A stretch of DNA of 64,000 bases from positions 62,001 through 126,000 of the forward strand of contig NZ_JACHZX010000008.1 of the NCBI RefSeq assembly GCF_014193845.1, written 5' to 3'. A program made the position numbers and the translations under genes. Source of the stretch: Sphingomonas sp. BK345. Its GTDB lineage: Bacteria; Pseudomonadota; Alphaproteobacteria; Sphingomonadales; Sphingomonadaceae. Shown here piece by piece: positions 24,258 to 33,248 of this stretch (the stretch's first letter is position 1; each line of letters starts with the position of its first letter). Below the pieces are notes generated by a model. It searched no databases. It worked only from the letters and a program-made list of their open reading frames with translations, and was not told the DNA's origin.

Positions 24258-26557
24258 GCGCGATGCTCCTTCAGCGCGGCGATCAGCGCGCCGCGATCGT
24301 AACGGTAGAGTGGCTGGCCGCGCGAGCGGCTGAGCCGCAGCGCGGGCACCGGCGCGCTGTCGGCTTCCTCGTCGATGGCGAGCGCGATGGCGGGGCGCTC
24401 GCCCGGGTTGACCGCGCGGACCACCCGGTAGCCGGCCTGCTCGATCGTCGGTTTGAGGAAGGCCTCCATCCATGCACCCTCGCTGCCGTAGAGCAGGCAG
24501 AGCGGACGCTCGGCCGCGACGGGCAAGGCGGCGAACAGCGCGAGCGGGTCGACCATTTCGATCGGCTCGCCCGCGACCACCGCCAGCCCCGCGATGATGC
24601 CGTGCGGATCGGCGGCGGGCGACAGTTCGTCGGGCAGCGGCACGATCTCGACCGCCTCCTCCACGGGATAGGCGAGCTCGAGACCGTCGGCCTGGAGCCG
24701 CAGCACGGTTCGCACGGTCTCAGCGACCACCCCCTGGCCCGCCCAGACCGGCACCGAGCGGCCGTCGATGGTCAGCCAGGTGCCGCCCGCGAGCGAGCGC
24801 ACCGCGCCGGCGGCGACCTTCTCGATCCGGTCGACCGCGTCGGACACGATCAGGCGGCGCTCGCCGTCGACGTCGAGGAAGAGCAAGGCCCGCACCGGCT
24901 CGACCGCGACGGAGGCGGAGGCCTGCGCCTGGGCCTGCTCGAAGGTCAACCCCGCCTTGGCGGCGATGCCGGAACAGTCGAGCAGCAGGATCGGCAGACC
25001 ATCGTCGGGCAGCATCTGCCCGGCGTAGAGGCCCGCGCGCATCACCGCGGGCGCGGCGGGCTTGACGACGAGCTCCTGCGTGTCGCGCACGCCGTCGAGT
25101 GCGAGCGCGAAGCGGCCCTCGCGCAGGGAGACGATGGCGAGATAGCGCGGCGGCTCGGCGGGCGCGCGATCGAGCAGGTCGCCCAGCTCGACCATCGGCA
25201 ACCGCTGGCCGCGCAGCAGCACGATCGAACCCGTCCCGACGCGATCGACCCGCACCGCGCCGCCGTCGACCGCGACGATCTCGTCGACCGACTGGCGCGG
25301 CACCGCGAAGCGCGTGCCCGCGGCGTCGACCAGCACCGCGTTGAGGATGGCGAGCGTCAGCGGCACCTCGAGCGATACGGTGAGCCCCTGCCCCGGACGG
25401 TTGACCAGCGAGATGCGCCCGCCGGCCTGTTCGACATTCGCCTTGACCACATCCATCCCGACGCCGCGGCCCGACAGCGCGGTGACCTCGTCGCGCGAGG
25501 ACAGGCCGGGCTCGAAGATCAGTCGCAGCCGTGCCTCCTCGTCGAGCCCGCGCAGCTCGGCGGCGCGCGACGGCTGGTCGCGCAGGATCTTGGCGACGAG
25601 CCGGTCGGTGTCGACGCCGCGGCCGTCGTCGACGATGTCGATGATGATGAGGTTGCCCGCCTGTCGCGCGACCACGCGCAGCTCGCCGGTGCCGGGCTTG
25701 CCTGCGAGGATGCGATCGGCGCGGTCCTCCAGCCCGTGATCGACCGCGTTGCGGACGATATGAACGAGCGGATCGCGCAGCAGCTCGATCATCTCGCGGT
25801 CGAGCTCGACGTCGCCGCCCTCGATCACCAGCGACACCGCTTTCCCGAGCGAGGAGGCGGAGTCGCGCGCCAGCCGCGGCAGCGCCGAGAAGAGCGCCTC
25901 GACGCGCTGCATGCGGGTGCGGGTAACGGTGTCGCGCAGCTCGTCGACCGACAGGCTGAGCCGCTCGAGCATGGCTTCCAGCCGCGGGTCCTCGATCAGG
26001 CGCAGGTGGCGTGCGAGCTGGTTGCGCGCCAGCACCATGTCGGACACGCCGCTCATCATGCGGTCGAGCAGGTCGACCGAGAGCCGCACCGAGCGCTTGT
26101 GCCCGGCGCGCTGCGCGGTAGCGGCGAGCATCGAGGGGTCGGGCGGCGTCGCCGTGCTCGGGACCGCGACGGCGGATGTGGCGGCGGCGGGAACGGCATC
26201 GAGCGCGGCGATCAGCAGCGCCTCGCCGCCGTCGTCGAGCGACTCGCCCGCGTCGATCGCCTCGACCAGGTCGCCGATCCGGTCGATGATCGCGAGGATG
26301 GCGCTGACGAGCGCGCTGTCGGGCACCCGGTCACCGCCGCGGACCGCGGCGAGCGCGTCCTCGGCGGCGTGGCTGAGTCGGGCGAGCCGCGGCAGGTCGA
26401 GGAAGCCGCAGCTGCCCTTGATGGTGTGAACGAAGCGGAAGATCGAGTCGAGGCGCGCCCGATCGGTCGGATCGGCTTCCCAGCCGACGATCTCGCCCGA
26501 GAGCGCCTCGAGCGTCTCGCGCGTCTCGGCGATGAATTCCTGCAGCAGATCGTCCAT
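24254..26557 (-). CDS. cheA: Chemotaxis histidine kinase CheA
   Basis: CheA autophosphorylates and passes phosphate to CheY and CheB. The 767-residue product has an Hpt domain with His44 in FVHTIKGSCGFL, a dimerisation helix pair (RSVRLSVDLLDRMMSGVSDM), a kinase domain with HIVRNAVDHGLE, IIDIVDDGRGVD and LSGRGVGMDVV, and a CheW-like regulatory domain. A second CheW-like segment and a C-terminal region beginning RPLCLLYGSEGAWMEAFLKP follow; the last looks like a receiver fold without a clear phosphoacceptor. The ATG at 26557 fits the Hpt start; the frame runs 29 residues further up. Confidence 0.93.
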   Translation of the reverse strand: MDDLLQEFIAETRETLEALSGEIVGWEADPTDRARLDSIFRFVHTIKGSCGFLDLPRLARLSHAAEDALAAVRGGDRVPDSALVSAILAIIDRIGDLVEAIDAGESLDDGGEALLIAALDAVPAAATSAVAVPSTATPPDPSMLAATAQRAGHKRSVRLSVDLLDRMMSGVSDMVLARNQLARHLRLIEDPRLEAMLERLSLSVDELRDTVTRTRMQRVEALFSALPRLARDSASSLGKAVSLVIEGGDVELDREMIELLRDPLVHIVRNAVDHGLEDRADRILAGKPGTGELRVVARQAGNLIIIDIVDDGRGVDTDRLVAKILRDQPSRAAELRGLDEEARLRLIFEPGLSSRDEVTALSGRGVGMDVVKANVEQAGGRISLVNRPGQGLTVSLEVPLTLAILNAVLVDAAGTRFAVPRQSVDEIVAVDGGAVRVDRVGTGSIVLLRGQRLPMVELGDLLDRAPAEPPRYLAIVSLREGRFALALDGVRDTQELVVKPAAPAVMRAGLYAGQMLPDDGLPILLLDCSGIAAKAGLTFEQAQAQASASVAVEPVRALLFLDVDGERRLIVSDAVDRIEKVAAGAVRSLAGGTWLTIDGRSVPVWAGQGVVAETVRTVLRLQADGLELAYPVEEAVEIVPLPDELSPAADPHGIIAGLAVVAGEPIEMVDPLALFAALPVAAERPLCLLYGSEGAWMEAFLKPTIEQAGYRVVRAVNPGERPAIALAIDEEADSAPVPALRLSRSRGQPLYRYDRGALIAALKEHRA

Positions 26558-26673
26558 GCGGCCCCGTCGCGTCCTGTCGGCGAGCGCGGCCATGGCATAG
26601 GGGCGGTTAAAAGGGTGTTTACTGAGGGGGCGGCGGCGCGACACCGGCTAGCCTATGCCGCGCCGTACCCTTT

Positions 26674-27555
26674 CTACTTGAGCGTGCCCGTCAGGCGGGT
26701 CGACGCCAGTGTGCCGTCGTCCTTTCTAACCGCGACAACCATCGCCAATTCCTTGCCGCCCGGTCCGAACGGCCGTCCGCGGAACTCGCCCGTCACCTTG
26801 CCGTCGCTGCTCTGGAACGTGCCCTTGATGTGCTTCGTCGCGTCGATCGTACCGGTAAGCGCGACGTCCGTCGCCTGACCACCGTCATGGATCAGCGGGA
26901 CGGTGCCGGCGATCGTGCTCTTCGCCAGATCGACGGTCAGCGGCGCAGGCTTGACACCCGCCTTATTGCCCTCCTCGCCGATCAGGGCGGCATAGGTGAG
27001 CGTTCCCGTCCCGTTGATCTCCGCCGGATTGGTCGGCGCACCGATGACGAAGTGGCGATACGTGCCCGCGTCAGCATATTCGGCGAACACGAAATATTGG
27101 TATGATGACAGCGCGCTCGGCAGTCCGAGCGCAACTAGGCGTCCACCACTCTGTATGTAAAGCCCCGAACCGCCGCTGATACCAGGAAAGGCGAATACAC
27201 CCCCGTTCGGAAGATCCGAGCTGTCGGCGAAGGTGATCTTATTTTCACTTTTGACGAAAGAAGTGACGGCAGTATCGGACGACGAAAACTCTGCGGTCTT
27301 GAATTTGCCGTCCACGGCCGTGGCCGAAAACCGATCATAACCCTTGAAGGTCCGATCGATCGTGAGATCGGCGGCCTTCTCGTACGAGTAGGTCTGCGGC
27401 GTGGGTGAAGGCGTCGGTGAGGGGGTCGTCGTTCCAGCCTTATTGCTGCTTGCTGTGGCGGACGCCTTCGCATCCTTGCCGTCATCGCCGCAAGCGCTCA
27501 GCATCAGCATCAGCGTCAGCGTCATCGCGGTCGCCGTCATTGTCCGTCGCATCAT
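26674..27555 (-). CDS. Lipoprotein with transferrin-binding-protein-like beta barrel
   Basis: The 293-residue product has a lipoprotein signal (LTLMLMLSACGDD, lipobox LSAC, cysteine near 22) and a Ser/Thr/Pro linker. The body is rich in short strands. The C-terminal half has ATKHIKGTFQSSDGKVTGEF and FGPGGKELAMVVAVRKDDGT, the pattern of TbpB-like barrels in sphingomonad surface lipoproteins. Such proteins can bind metals or heme-type ligands, but no ligand can be inferred here. No Slam-type translocon is adjacent. GC content is a little lower than that of neighbours. Confidence 0.7.
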   Translation of the reverse strand: MMRRTMTATAMTLTLMLMLSACGDDGKDAKASATASSNKAGTTTPSPTPSPTPQTYSYEKAADLTIDRTFKGYDRFSATAVDGKFKTAEFSSSDTAVTSFVKSENKITFADSSDLPNGGVFAFPGISGGSGLYIQSGGRLVALGLPSALSSYQYFVFAEYADAGTYRHFVIGAPTNPAEINGTGTLTYAALIGEEGNKAGVKPAPLTVDLAKSTIAGTVPLIHDGGQATDVALTGTIDATKHIKGTFQSSDGKVTGEFRGRPFGPGGKELAMVVAVRKDDGTLASTRLTGTLK

Positions 27556-27725
27556 AAATCCTGCCCCAGGAAAATCTCACATCCGCACGATGGGATGCGA
27601 GATCATTCTAGAGCGAGCCCGGTTCTCGCGTTGTTCCTCCAGTGCCTTTATGGGTCAGCTACTTAATTGGCTGCACTCAATGGCTTGTCGCTGCGGCTCG
27701 CCGCCTTGAGCCGGGCGGACGACTT

Positions 27726-28370
27726 TTAGCGGTTCGGCAGCGCCGCCCCGAACAGCAGCGTGCCGTCCACCGCGTCACTCACCATCACCGAGCCGCCCGC
27801 GTCGGACGCGATCGTGTTGACCAGGAACGCCGCCGCCGCGCGCGGGGTGATCGCCGCGCCGTTCGCGCCGTCGGTCAGCGTGGCGCGCAGCTCGGGGTCG
27901 AGCACCAGCCGCGGACCCTCGGCGCGCAGCACGATTTCGGTTGTCTCGGCGCTCTCCTCCACCCCGATCGTGACCGTGCCGCCCCGCACCAAGGTGTCGC
28001 CCGCGATCAGCGCGAGATTGAGCAGCACCTTCACCGCCGCCTTGGGCAGCTCGGGCTCCTCGATCAGCCATTGCAGTTGCAGCCGCTTGTTGTCACCGAG
28101 CAGCCCCTCCACCGCCTGACGCGCCTCGCGCACGTCGACCCGCTCGCCGAAGCCCCCCGCCGCGCCGAACGCCAGTCGGAAGAACTTGAGCTTGTTGGCG
28201 GACACCCGCGCGCTCTCGTTGAGCAGCTCGAGGCAGCGCGCGCGCATCTCGGGATCGGTCTCGTCGTTGAGCAGCTCCAGCCCGTTGTTGAGCGCGCCGA
28301 CCGGAGAGAGCAGGTCGTGGCACAGGCGCGAGCACAACAGGGAGGCGAAGTCGACCGGGCTGATCGTCAT
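27726..28370 (-). CDS. chpT: Histidine phosphotransferase ChpT
   Basis: ChpT relays phosphate from the hybrid kinase CckA to CtrA and CpdR in the alphaproteobacterial cell-cycle circuit. The 214-residue product has the phosphorylated His18 in LLCSRLCHDLLSPVGALNNG, then a degenerate Bergerat-fold domain with LLNLALIAGDTLVRGG. It sits 9 bp after the JAMM-protease gene on the same strand. CckA and CtrA are not in the window. Confidence 0.9.
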   Translation of the reverse strand: MTISPVDFASLLCSRLCHDLLSPVGALNNGLELLNDETDPEMRARCLELLNESARVSANKLKFFRLAFGAAGGFGERVDVREARQAVEGLLGDNKRLQLQWLIEEPELPKAAVKVLLNLALIAGDTLVRGGTVTIGVEESAETTEIVLRAEGPRLVLDPELRATLTDGANGAAITPRAAAAFLVNTIASDAGGSVMVSDAVDGTLLFGAALPNR

Positions 28371-28379
28371 GTCGAGGAA

Positions 28380-28832
28380 TTACTCCGCGCGGGGGGCGTC
28401 GCCGCCTTGTGGCGGCTCGTGCCCGGCTCCGCAACCGTCGTCGCGCATCGCGACCGGAACGAAGCGGCCGTGCAGCGCGCCGTCTTCGACCGCGCGCCAT
28501 GCTGTCACCGCCTCGCCCGCCACGATGAGCCACAGGCTGCCGTCGGGTATGGCGTCGGCGGCGTCGCGCGGCGAGGGACTCGCGTCACCGCTCGGGTGCG
28601 AATGGTAATGGCCGAGCACCGCCGGTGCGCCGGCGCGCGCCGCGCGATGCGCCGCGAGCAGCGCGGCGGGATCGAGCTCGAAGCGCGTCGCCGGGGTCGC
28701 GGCGACGTTGCGGCACGGCAGCGCCCGCTCCACGTGCTCCCCGCGACCGAGCAGCAGACCGCAGACCTCGTCGGCGCTGCCGGCCGCGGCTGCGATCAGT
28801 TCGTCACGCAGGCGGATTGAAATATCGACCAT
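28380..28832 (-). CDS. JAMM/Mov34-type metalloprotease domain protein
   Basis: The 150-residue product has the JAMM zinc motif: a glutamate in ADEVCGLLLGRG, then GHYHSHPSGDASPSPRDAAD (HxHPSG with S and D). The family includes deubiquitinase-like proteases that in bacteria act on ubiquitin-like or sulfur-carrier proteins; the target is not known here. The ATG at 28832 is only 22 bp from the divergent rluD start. It probably shares a transcript with chpT. Confidence 0.82.
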   Translation of the reverse strand: MVDISIRLRDELIAAAAGSADEVCGLLLGRGEHVERALPCRNVAATPATRFELDPAALLAAHRAARAGAPAVLGHYHSHPSGDASPSPRDAADAIPDGSLWLIVAGEAVTAWRAVEDGALHGRFVPVAMRDDGCGAGHEPPQGGDAPRAE

Positions 28833-28854
28833 CGTCGCCACATAGCATGGAGCA

Positions 28855-29802
28855 ATGGACCGGGGGGTTTCCATCATCTCAGCGACGATCGCACCCTCCT
28901 CGGACGGGTGGCGGCTCGATCGTGCGCTCGCGGAGGCGGTGCCGACGCTGTCGCGCGAGCGGCTCAAGGTGCTGATCAACGCGGGTCAGGTGACGCAGGA
29001 CGGCGCGGCGGTGCGCGATCCGTCGCGCAAGTCGCGCGCGGGCGACGCCTATGCGGTCGCGGTCCCTGCCCCCGCCCCCGCGCACAACGAGGCGCAGAAC
29101 ATCCCGCTGGTTGTCGCGTACGAGGACGATCACCTCATCGTCGTCGACAAGCCTGCCGGTCTGGTCGTCCACCCGGCGGCGGGCAACCTCGACGGTACGC
29201 TGGTCAATGCGCTGCTCCACCATTGCGGCGGGTCGCTCTCCGGGATCGGCGGCGTGGCACGGCCGGGGATCGTGCATCGCATCGACAAGGATACGTCGGG
29301 GCTGATGGTGGCGGCCAAGACCGACCGCGCGCATGAGGGCCTTGCCAAGCAGTTCGCCGCGCACACGATCGACCGGCGCTACCGCGCGATCGTCAACGGC
29401 CGGCCGATGCCCGCGGCGGGCAGCGTCGACGCGCCGCTCGCGCGGTCGGCCGCCAACCGCAAGAAGGTTGCGATCGTCGCCGGTGGCAAGCGCGCGGTGA
29501 CTCACTATTCGCTGCTCCAGCCGCTGCGCGACGCAGCGTTGGTCGAGTGCCGGCTCGAGACCGGGCGGACTCACCAGGTGCGCGTTCACATGGCGTCGCT
29601 CGGCCACGCCTTGCTGGGCGACCCCGTTTACGGTAGAACGAAACCAGCACATCGCGGCGTGATCGAAACGCTCGGTTTCCGCCGCCAGGCCTTGCACGCC
29701 GCCCGCCTCGGGTTCATCCACCCGATTACTGGCGACGCGCTGTCGTTCGACAGTGCGATGCCGCGGGACATGCAGGAACTGTTCAGTCAGCTCGTCGTAT
29801 AG
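28855..29802 (+). CDS. rluD: Ribosomal large subunit pseudouridine synthase (RluD-like)
   Basis: RluD makes pseudouridines in helix 69 of 23S rRNA. The 315-residue product has an N-terminal S4 domain (WRLDRALAEAVPTLSRERLK) and a catalytic domain with GIVHRIDKDTSGLMVAAKT, where the aspartate near residue 144 is the nucleophile, then ECRLETGRTHQVRVHMASLG and LGDPVYGR. RluA/RluC specificity cannot be fully excluded. Confidence 0.9.
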   Translation: MDRGVSIISATIAPSSDGWRLDRALAEAVPTLSRERLKVLINAGQVTQDGAAVRDPSRKSRAGDAYAVAVPAPAPAHNEAQNIPLVVAYEDDHLIVVDKPAGLVVHPAAGNLDGTLVNALLHHCGGSLSGIGGVARPGIVHRIDKDTSGLMVAAKTDRAHEGLAKQFAAHTIDRRYRAIVNGRPMPAAGSVDAPLARSAANRKKVAIVAGGKRAVTHYSLLQPLRDAALVECRLETGRTHQVRVHMASLGHALLGDPVYGRTKPAHRGVIETLGFRRQALHAARLGFIHPITGDALSFDSAMPRDMQELFSQLVV

Positions 29803-29875
29803 GTGCGAAGCGCGCGCCGTCTGGCACTAGTCCGGACATCGTCGCGTTTCCCGCCAGGAAGGGAGATCAAGGATC

Positions 29876-30778
29876 ATGGCAGCACGCAGCAACGTCCCGG
29901 CGACGATCCCTGCGCTCGGCGGGGAGCAGAGCCTCAACCGCTATCTCGCCGAGATCAAGAAATTCCCGATCCTGGCGCCCGAGCAGGAATATATGCTCGC
30001 CAAGCGCTTCCAGGAGCATGGTGATACCGAGGCGGCGGCGCAGCTCGTCACCAGCCATCTGCGCCTCGTCGCCAAGATCGCGATGGGCTATCGCGGCTAT
30101 GGCCTGCCCGTCAGCGAGCTGATCTCCGAGGGCAATATCGGGCTGATGCAGGGCGTGAAGAAGTTCGAGCCCGATCGCGGCTTCCGCCTCGCCACCTATG
30201 CGATGTGGTGGATCCGCGCCTCGATCCAGGAATTCATCCTGCGCTCGTGGAGTCTGGTGAAGATGGGCACCACCGCGGCGCAGAAGAAGCTCTTCTTCAA
30301 TCTCCGCCGCATGAAGGCGCGGCTCGACGCGTTCGAGGACGGCGACCTTCGTCCCGAGGACGTGCAGAAGATCGCGACCGATCTCGGCGTCACCGAGGCC
30401 GACGTGGTCAGCATGAACCGCCGCATGGCGATGGGGGGCGACACCTCGCTCAACGTCTCGATGCGCGAGGACGGCGAGGGCCAGTGGCAGGACTGGTTGC
30501 AGGACGACGCGCCGCTGCAGGACAAGGTCGTCGCCGACCAGCAGGAGGCGGACGTGCGCCACGACATGCTGGTCAACGCGATGAGCGACCTCAACGATCG
30601 CGAGAAGCACATTCTTACCGAGCGGCGTCTCACCGACGATCCCAAGACGCTGGAGGAGCTGAGCCAGGTCTATGGCGTCAGCCGCGAGCGCGTCCGCCAG
30701 ATCGAGGTGCGCGCGTTCGAGAAGCTCCAGCGCGCGATGATGCGGCTCGCCGGCGAAAAGCGGCTGCTGACCGTCTGA
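29876..30778 (+). CDS. rpoH: RNA polymerase heat shock sigma factor RpoH (sigma-32)
   Basis: RpoH directs heat-shock promoters. The 300-residue product has region 2 (LVAKIAMGYRGYGLPVSELI, EGNIGLMQGVKKFEPDRGFR, ATYAMWWIRASIQEFILRSW), the RpoH box KKLFFNLRR, and a region 4 HTH ending YGVSRERVRQIEVRAFEKLQ. AAGGGAGATCAAGG precedes the ATG. An amine oxidase gene starts one base after its stop. Confidence 0.96.
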   Translation: MAARSNVPATIPALGGEQSLNRYLAEIKKFPILAPEQEYMLAKRFQEHGDTEAAAQLVTSHLRLVAKIAMGYRGYGLPVSELISEGNIGLMQGVKKFEPDRGFRLATYAMWWIRASIQEFILRSWSLVKMGTTAAQKKLFFNLRRMKARLDAFEDGDLRPEDVQKIATDLGVTEADVVSMNRRMAMGGDTSLNVSMREDGEGQWQDWLQDDAPLQDKVVADQQEADVRHDMLVNAMSDLNDREKHILTERRLTDDPKTLEELSQVYGVSRERVRQIEVRAFEKLQRAMMRLAGEKRLLTV

Positions 30779-30779
30779 C

Positions 30780-32000
30780 GTGGCGCGCGGCGCGGATGCG
30801 GTGGTCGTCGGCGGCGGGGCCGCCGGCATCGCCGCGGCGCGCCACCTTCACGACGCCGGTCGCGACGTGTTGCTGCTCGAGGCGGGCGATCGGCTCGGCG
30901 GGCGCGCCCGTAGCATCGCGATCGGGGGGGCGACGCTGGACCTCGGCTGCGGCTGGCTCCACTCCGCCGGACGCAATCCCTGGACCGGGATCGCGCGCGC
31001 GCGCGGCTTCACCGTCGCGACCGACACCGCGCGCTGGGGCGAACAGTGGCGCGACCTCGGCTTTCCGCGCGACGATCATCGTGCCGCCAACGCCGCACGC
31101 GAGCGGATGACGGCGGCCGCTCATGCCTTGGCGGCAGCGCCCGATCGCGCGCTGGGCGCGGCGGTGCCGTCGGATGAGCGCTGGCGGCCGCTGCTCGACG
31201 CCATCTCGCGCTTCGCCAACGGCGCCGCGATCGACGACGTCTCGCTCCATGACTGGCTCGCCTATGAGGATGCCGCGACGGAGGACAATTGGGCGGTGCG
31301 CGAGGGTTACGGCACGCTGATCGCAGATCATGCGCGTGGGCTGCCGGTGCGGCTCGGCTGCGCGGTGACGCGGGTCGATCACCGCGGCGCGCGCCTACGT
31401 GTCGAGAGCGCGGCCGGAACGATCGAGACCGAGGCGGTGGTCGTGGCGGTCCCGACCCCGGTGCTGGCGCGCGGCGGGATCGCCTTCGAGCCCCCGCTGG
31501 CCGACAAGGTCGGCGCCGCGGCCGGGCTGCCACTCGGCGTCGCCGACAAGGTGATGCTGCGCGTCGACCGGCCCGACTGGCCCGCCGACTCGCACCTGAT
31601 GGGCAATCCCCATTCGGCGGATACCGCGAGCCATCGCCTGTCGCCCTTCGGCTACCCGCTGATCGAGAGCTTCCTCGGCGGCCCGACCGCCGACGCGCTG
31701 GAGGACTCGGACGCCGCTGCCGCCTTCGTCGTCGACGAGCTGGTCGCGCTGCTCGGCGGTGAGTGGCGCGTGCGGCTCCATCCGGTCACCGCGACCCGCT
31801 GGCGGCACGAGCCGTGGATCGGGGGCAGCTACTCGCACGCGGCGGTCGGCCACGCCGGTGCGCGCGCGGTGCTCGCGGCGCCGGTCGACGCGCGGCTGTA
31901 TTTCGCGGGGGAGGCCTGCTCGCCGCACGATTTCTCGACCGCGCACGGGGCATATGAGACCGGGATGGCGGCGGCGCGGGCGATCCTCGGCGAGGTGTGA
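30780..32000 (+). CDS. FAD-dependent amine oxidase family protein
   Basis: The 406-residue product has the N-terminal dinucleotide fold ADAVVVGGGAAGIAAARHLHDA with the acidic LLLEAGDRLGGRAR, and the C-terminal FAD motif YFAGEACSPHDFSTAHGAYETG of flavin monoamine oxidases. The substrate is unknown; the family covers polyamine, amino acid and protoporphyrinogen-type oxidases. A GTG start lies one base beyond the rpoH stop, so the two genes are almost certainly co-transcribed. Confidence 0.82.
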   Translation: MARGADAVVVGGGAAGIAAARHLHDAGRDVLLLEAGDRLGGRARSIAIGGATLDLGCGWLHSAGRNPWTGIARARGFTVATDTARWGEQWRDLGFPRDDHRAANAARERMTAAAHALAAAPDRALGAAVPSDERWRPLLDAISRFANGAAIDDVSLHDWLAYEDAATEDNWAVREGYGTLIADHARGLPVRLGCAVTRVDHRGARLRVESAAGTIETEAVVVAVPTPVLARGGIAFEPPLADKVGAAAGLPLGVADKVMLRVDRPDWPADSHLMGNPHSADTASHRLSPFGYPLIESFLGGPTADALEDSDAAAAFVVDELVALLGGEWRVRLHPVTATRWRHEPWIGGSYSHAAVGHAGARAVLAAPVDARLYFAGEACSPHDFSTAHGAYETGMAAARAILGEV

Positions 32001-32069
32001 AGGCGTCGGTACACTGACAGCCTCTCTCCATGCTTCTCACCGCCACGCGCGCCCGCTACCACGCGTCAC

Positions 32070-32744
32070 ATGTTCCGCCTGCTCCGGCTCCTGCTCAAGC
32101 TCGTCCTCGGCTTCATCCTGGTCTCGGTCGCCTGGGTGCTCCTCTACGCCGTCGTGCCAGTGCCGTTCACGCTGACCATGGCGGGCGACCTGTTCGCCGG
32201 ACGCGGCGTCACCAAGGAGTGGCGTCCCCTCGCCGCGATCGACCCCGACATGCCCCGCGCCGCGATCGCCGGCGAGGACAGCAAGTTCTGCACGCACCAC
32301 GGCTTCGACTGGGGCGCGATCGCGGGCGCGGCCATGCACAATGCCGAGGGCAAGCGCATCCGAGGCGGCTCCACCATCAGCCAGCAGACCGCCAAGAACG
32401 TCTTCCTGGTCCAGGGCGGCGGCTATGTCCGCAAGGCGCTGGAGGCGTGGTTCACGCTGCTGATCGAGACATTCTGGGGCAAGCGCCGGATCATGGAAGT
32501 CTATCTCAACGTCGCCGAGACCGGGATCGGCACCTACGGCGTCGAGGCCGGCTCGATCCGCTATTTCCGCCACTCGGCCGAGCGGCTGAGCCCGATCGAG
32601 GCGGGACGGATCGCCGCGGTGCTGCCACTGCCCAAGAAGCGCGCCGCGATCGACCCGAGCGGCTTCGTGCGCCGGCACGGCGACCGGCTGGCGCGCTACG
32701 TCGGGGTGGTGCGCCGCAACGGGCTGGACGCTTGCCTGCGATGA
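32070..32744 (+). CDS. mtgA: Monofunctional biosynthetic peptidoglycan transglycosylase MtgA
   Basis: MtgA polymerises glycan strands from lipid II in the periplasm. The 224-residue product has an N-terminal membrane anchor (LLKLVLGFILVSVAWVLLYA) and a family 51 glycosyltransferase domain: AIAGEDSKFCTHHGFDW with catalytic Glu near residue 69, GGSTISQQTAKNVFL, KRRIMEVYLNVAETG and EAGRIAAVLPLPKK. A palindromic repeat follows. Confidence 0.93.
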   Translation: MFRLLRLLLKLVLGFILVSVAWVLLYAVVPVPFTLTMAGDLFAGRGVTKEWRPLAAIDPDMPRAAIAGEDSKFCTHHGFDWGAIAGAAMHNAEGKRIRGGSTISQQTAKNVFLVQGGGYVRKALEAWFTLLIETFWGKRRIMEVYLNVAETGIGTYGVEAGSIRYFRHSAERLSPIEAGRIAAVLPLPKKRAAIDPSGFVRRHGDRLARYVGVVRRNGLDACLR

Positions 32745-32787
32745 GGCGTGGCGTGGGGGCTTAGGCGCAACCTTGACCCACTCCAGC

Positions 32788-32886
32788 GCCGTCATCTCGG
32801 ACTTGGTCCGGGATCCACCTCGCCTCACTCTCAGGAACCGAGGTGCTCGCGACACGGTGGGTCCTGAAACAAGTGCAGGATGACGC
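32788..32886. repeat. Palindromic repeat element, copy 4
   Basis: GCCGTCATCTCGGACTTGGT then GGGATCCACC on the left faces GGTGGGTCCTGAAACAAGTG then AGGATGACG on the right. The stem is less perfect than in copies 1 and 2. It lies between the convergent mtgA and the small membrane protein gene. Confidence 0.7.
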
Positions 32887-32930
32887 TGCCAACTGAGGTG
32901 CGGTCACTTCTCAGACCCGCCACGGTTCCA

Positions 32931-33164
32931 TTACTTCGCGGCGCGGTCCACGGCGGCGCCGGCTTTGTCGGCGGTGTCGCCGACGCTCTTCGCCGCCGAG
33001 GTGATCGCGTTGTTCTTGGCGACCTCACTATCGTTGCGGACGAGCAGCAGATAGGCGCCGACGATCACCGCCAGCAGCACCGCCAGCCCGATCAGCACGC
33101 CGCCGCCGCCGCGACGCTCGATCACCGTCGTGTGCGGGGTCTGGGTTACGCGGTCGTCGCTCAT
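32931..33164 (-). CDS. Small single-span membrane protein, 77 residues
   Basis: The N-terminal 20 residues are polar, followed by a Gly run and one membrane helix (VLIGLAVLLAVIVGAYLLLV), then an Ala/Lys helix with SAAKSVGDTADKAGAAVDRA. That helical tail resembles small stress-related envelope proteins. GAGGAGG precedes the ATG. A sequence close to the general-stress (EcfG-type) promoter pattern lies 32-56 bases upstream. No specific function is known. Confidence 0.65.
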   Translation of the reverse strand: MSDDRVTQTPHTTVIERRGGGGVLIGLAVLLAVIVGAYLLLVRNDSEVAKNNAITSAAKSVGDTADKAGAAVDRAAK

Positions 33165-33248
33165 GGCATCCTCCTCTCACCTGAGTGAGCGAAGGAATGC
33201 GAGCGACGGGCGCTTGTTCCCGCCGCGCAACAATCCGACTGTCCCGCC

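Noticed and set aside
24263..26878. Very long plus-strand open frame (871 codons) opposite cheA
   Set aside because: It mirrors the cheA codons in a GC-rich genome, is Arg/Asp/Gly/His-rich without domains, and has no ribosome site. The cheA reading is unambiguous.
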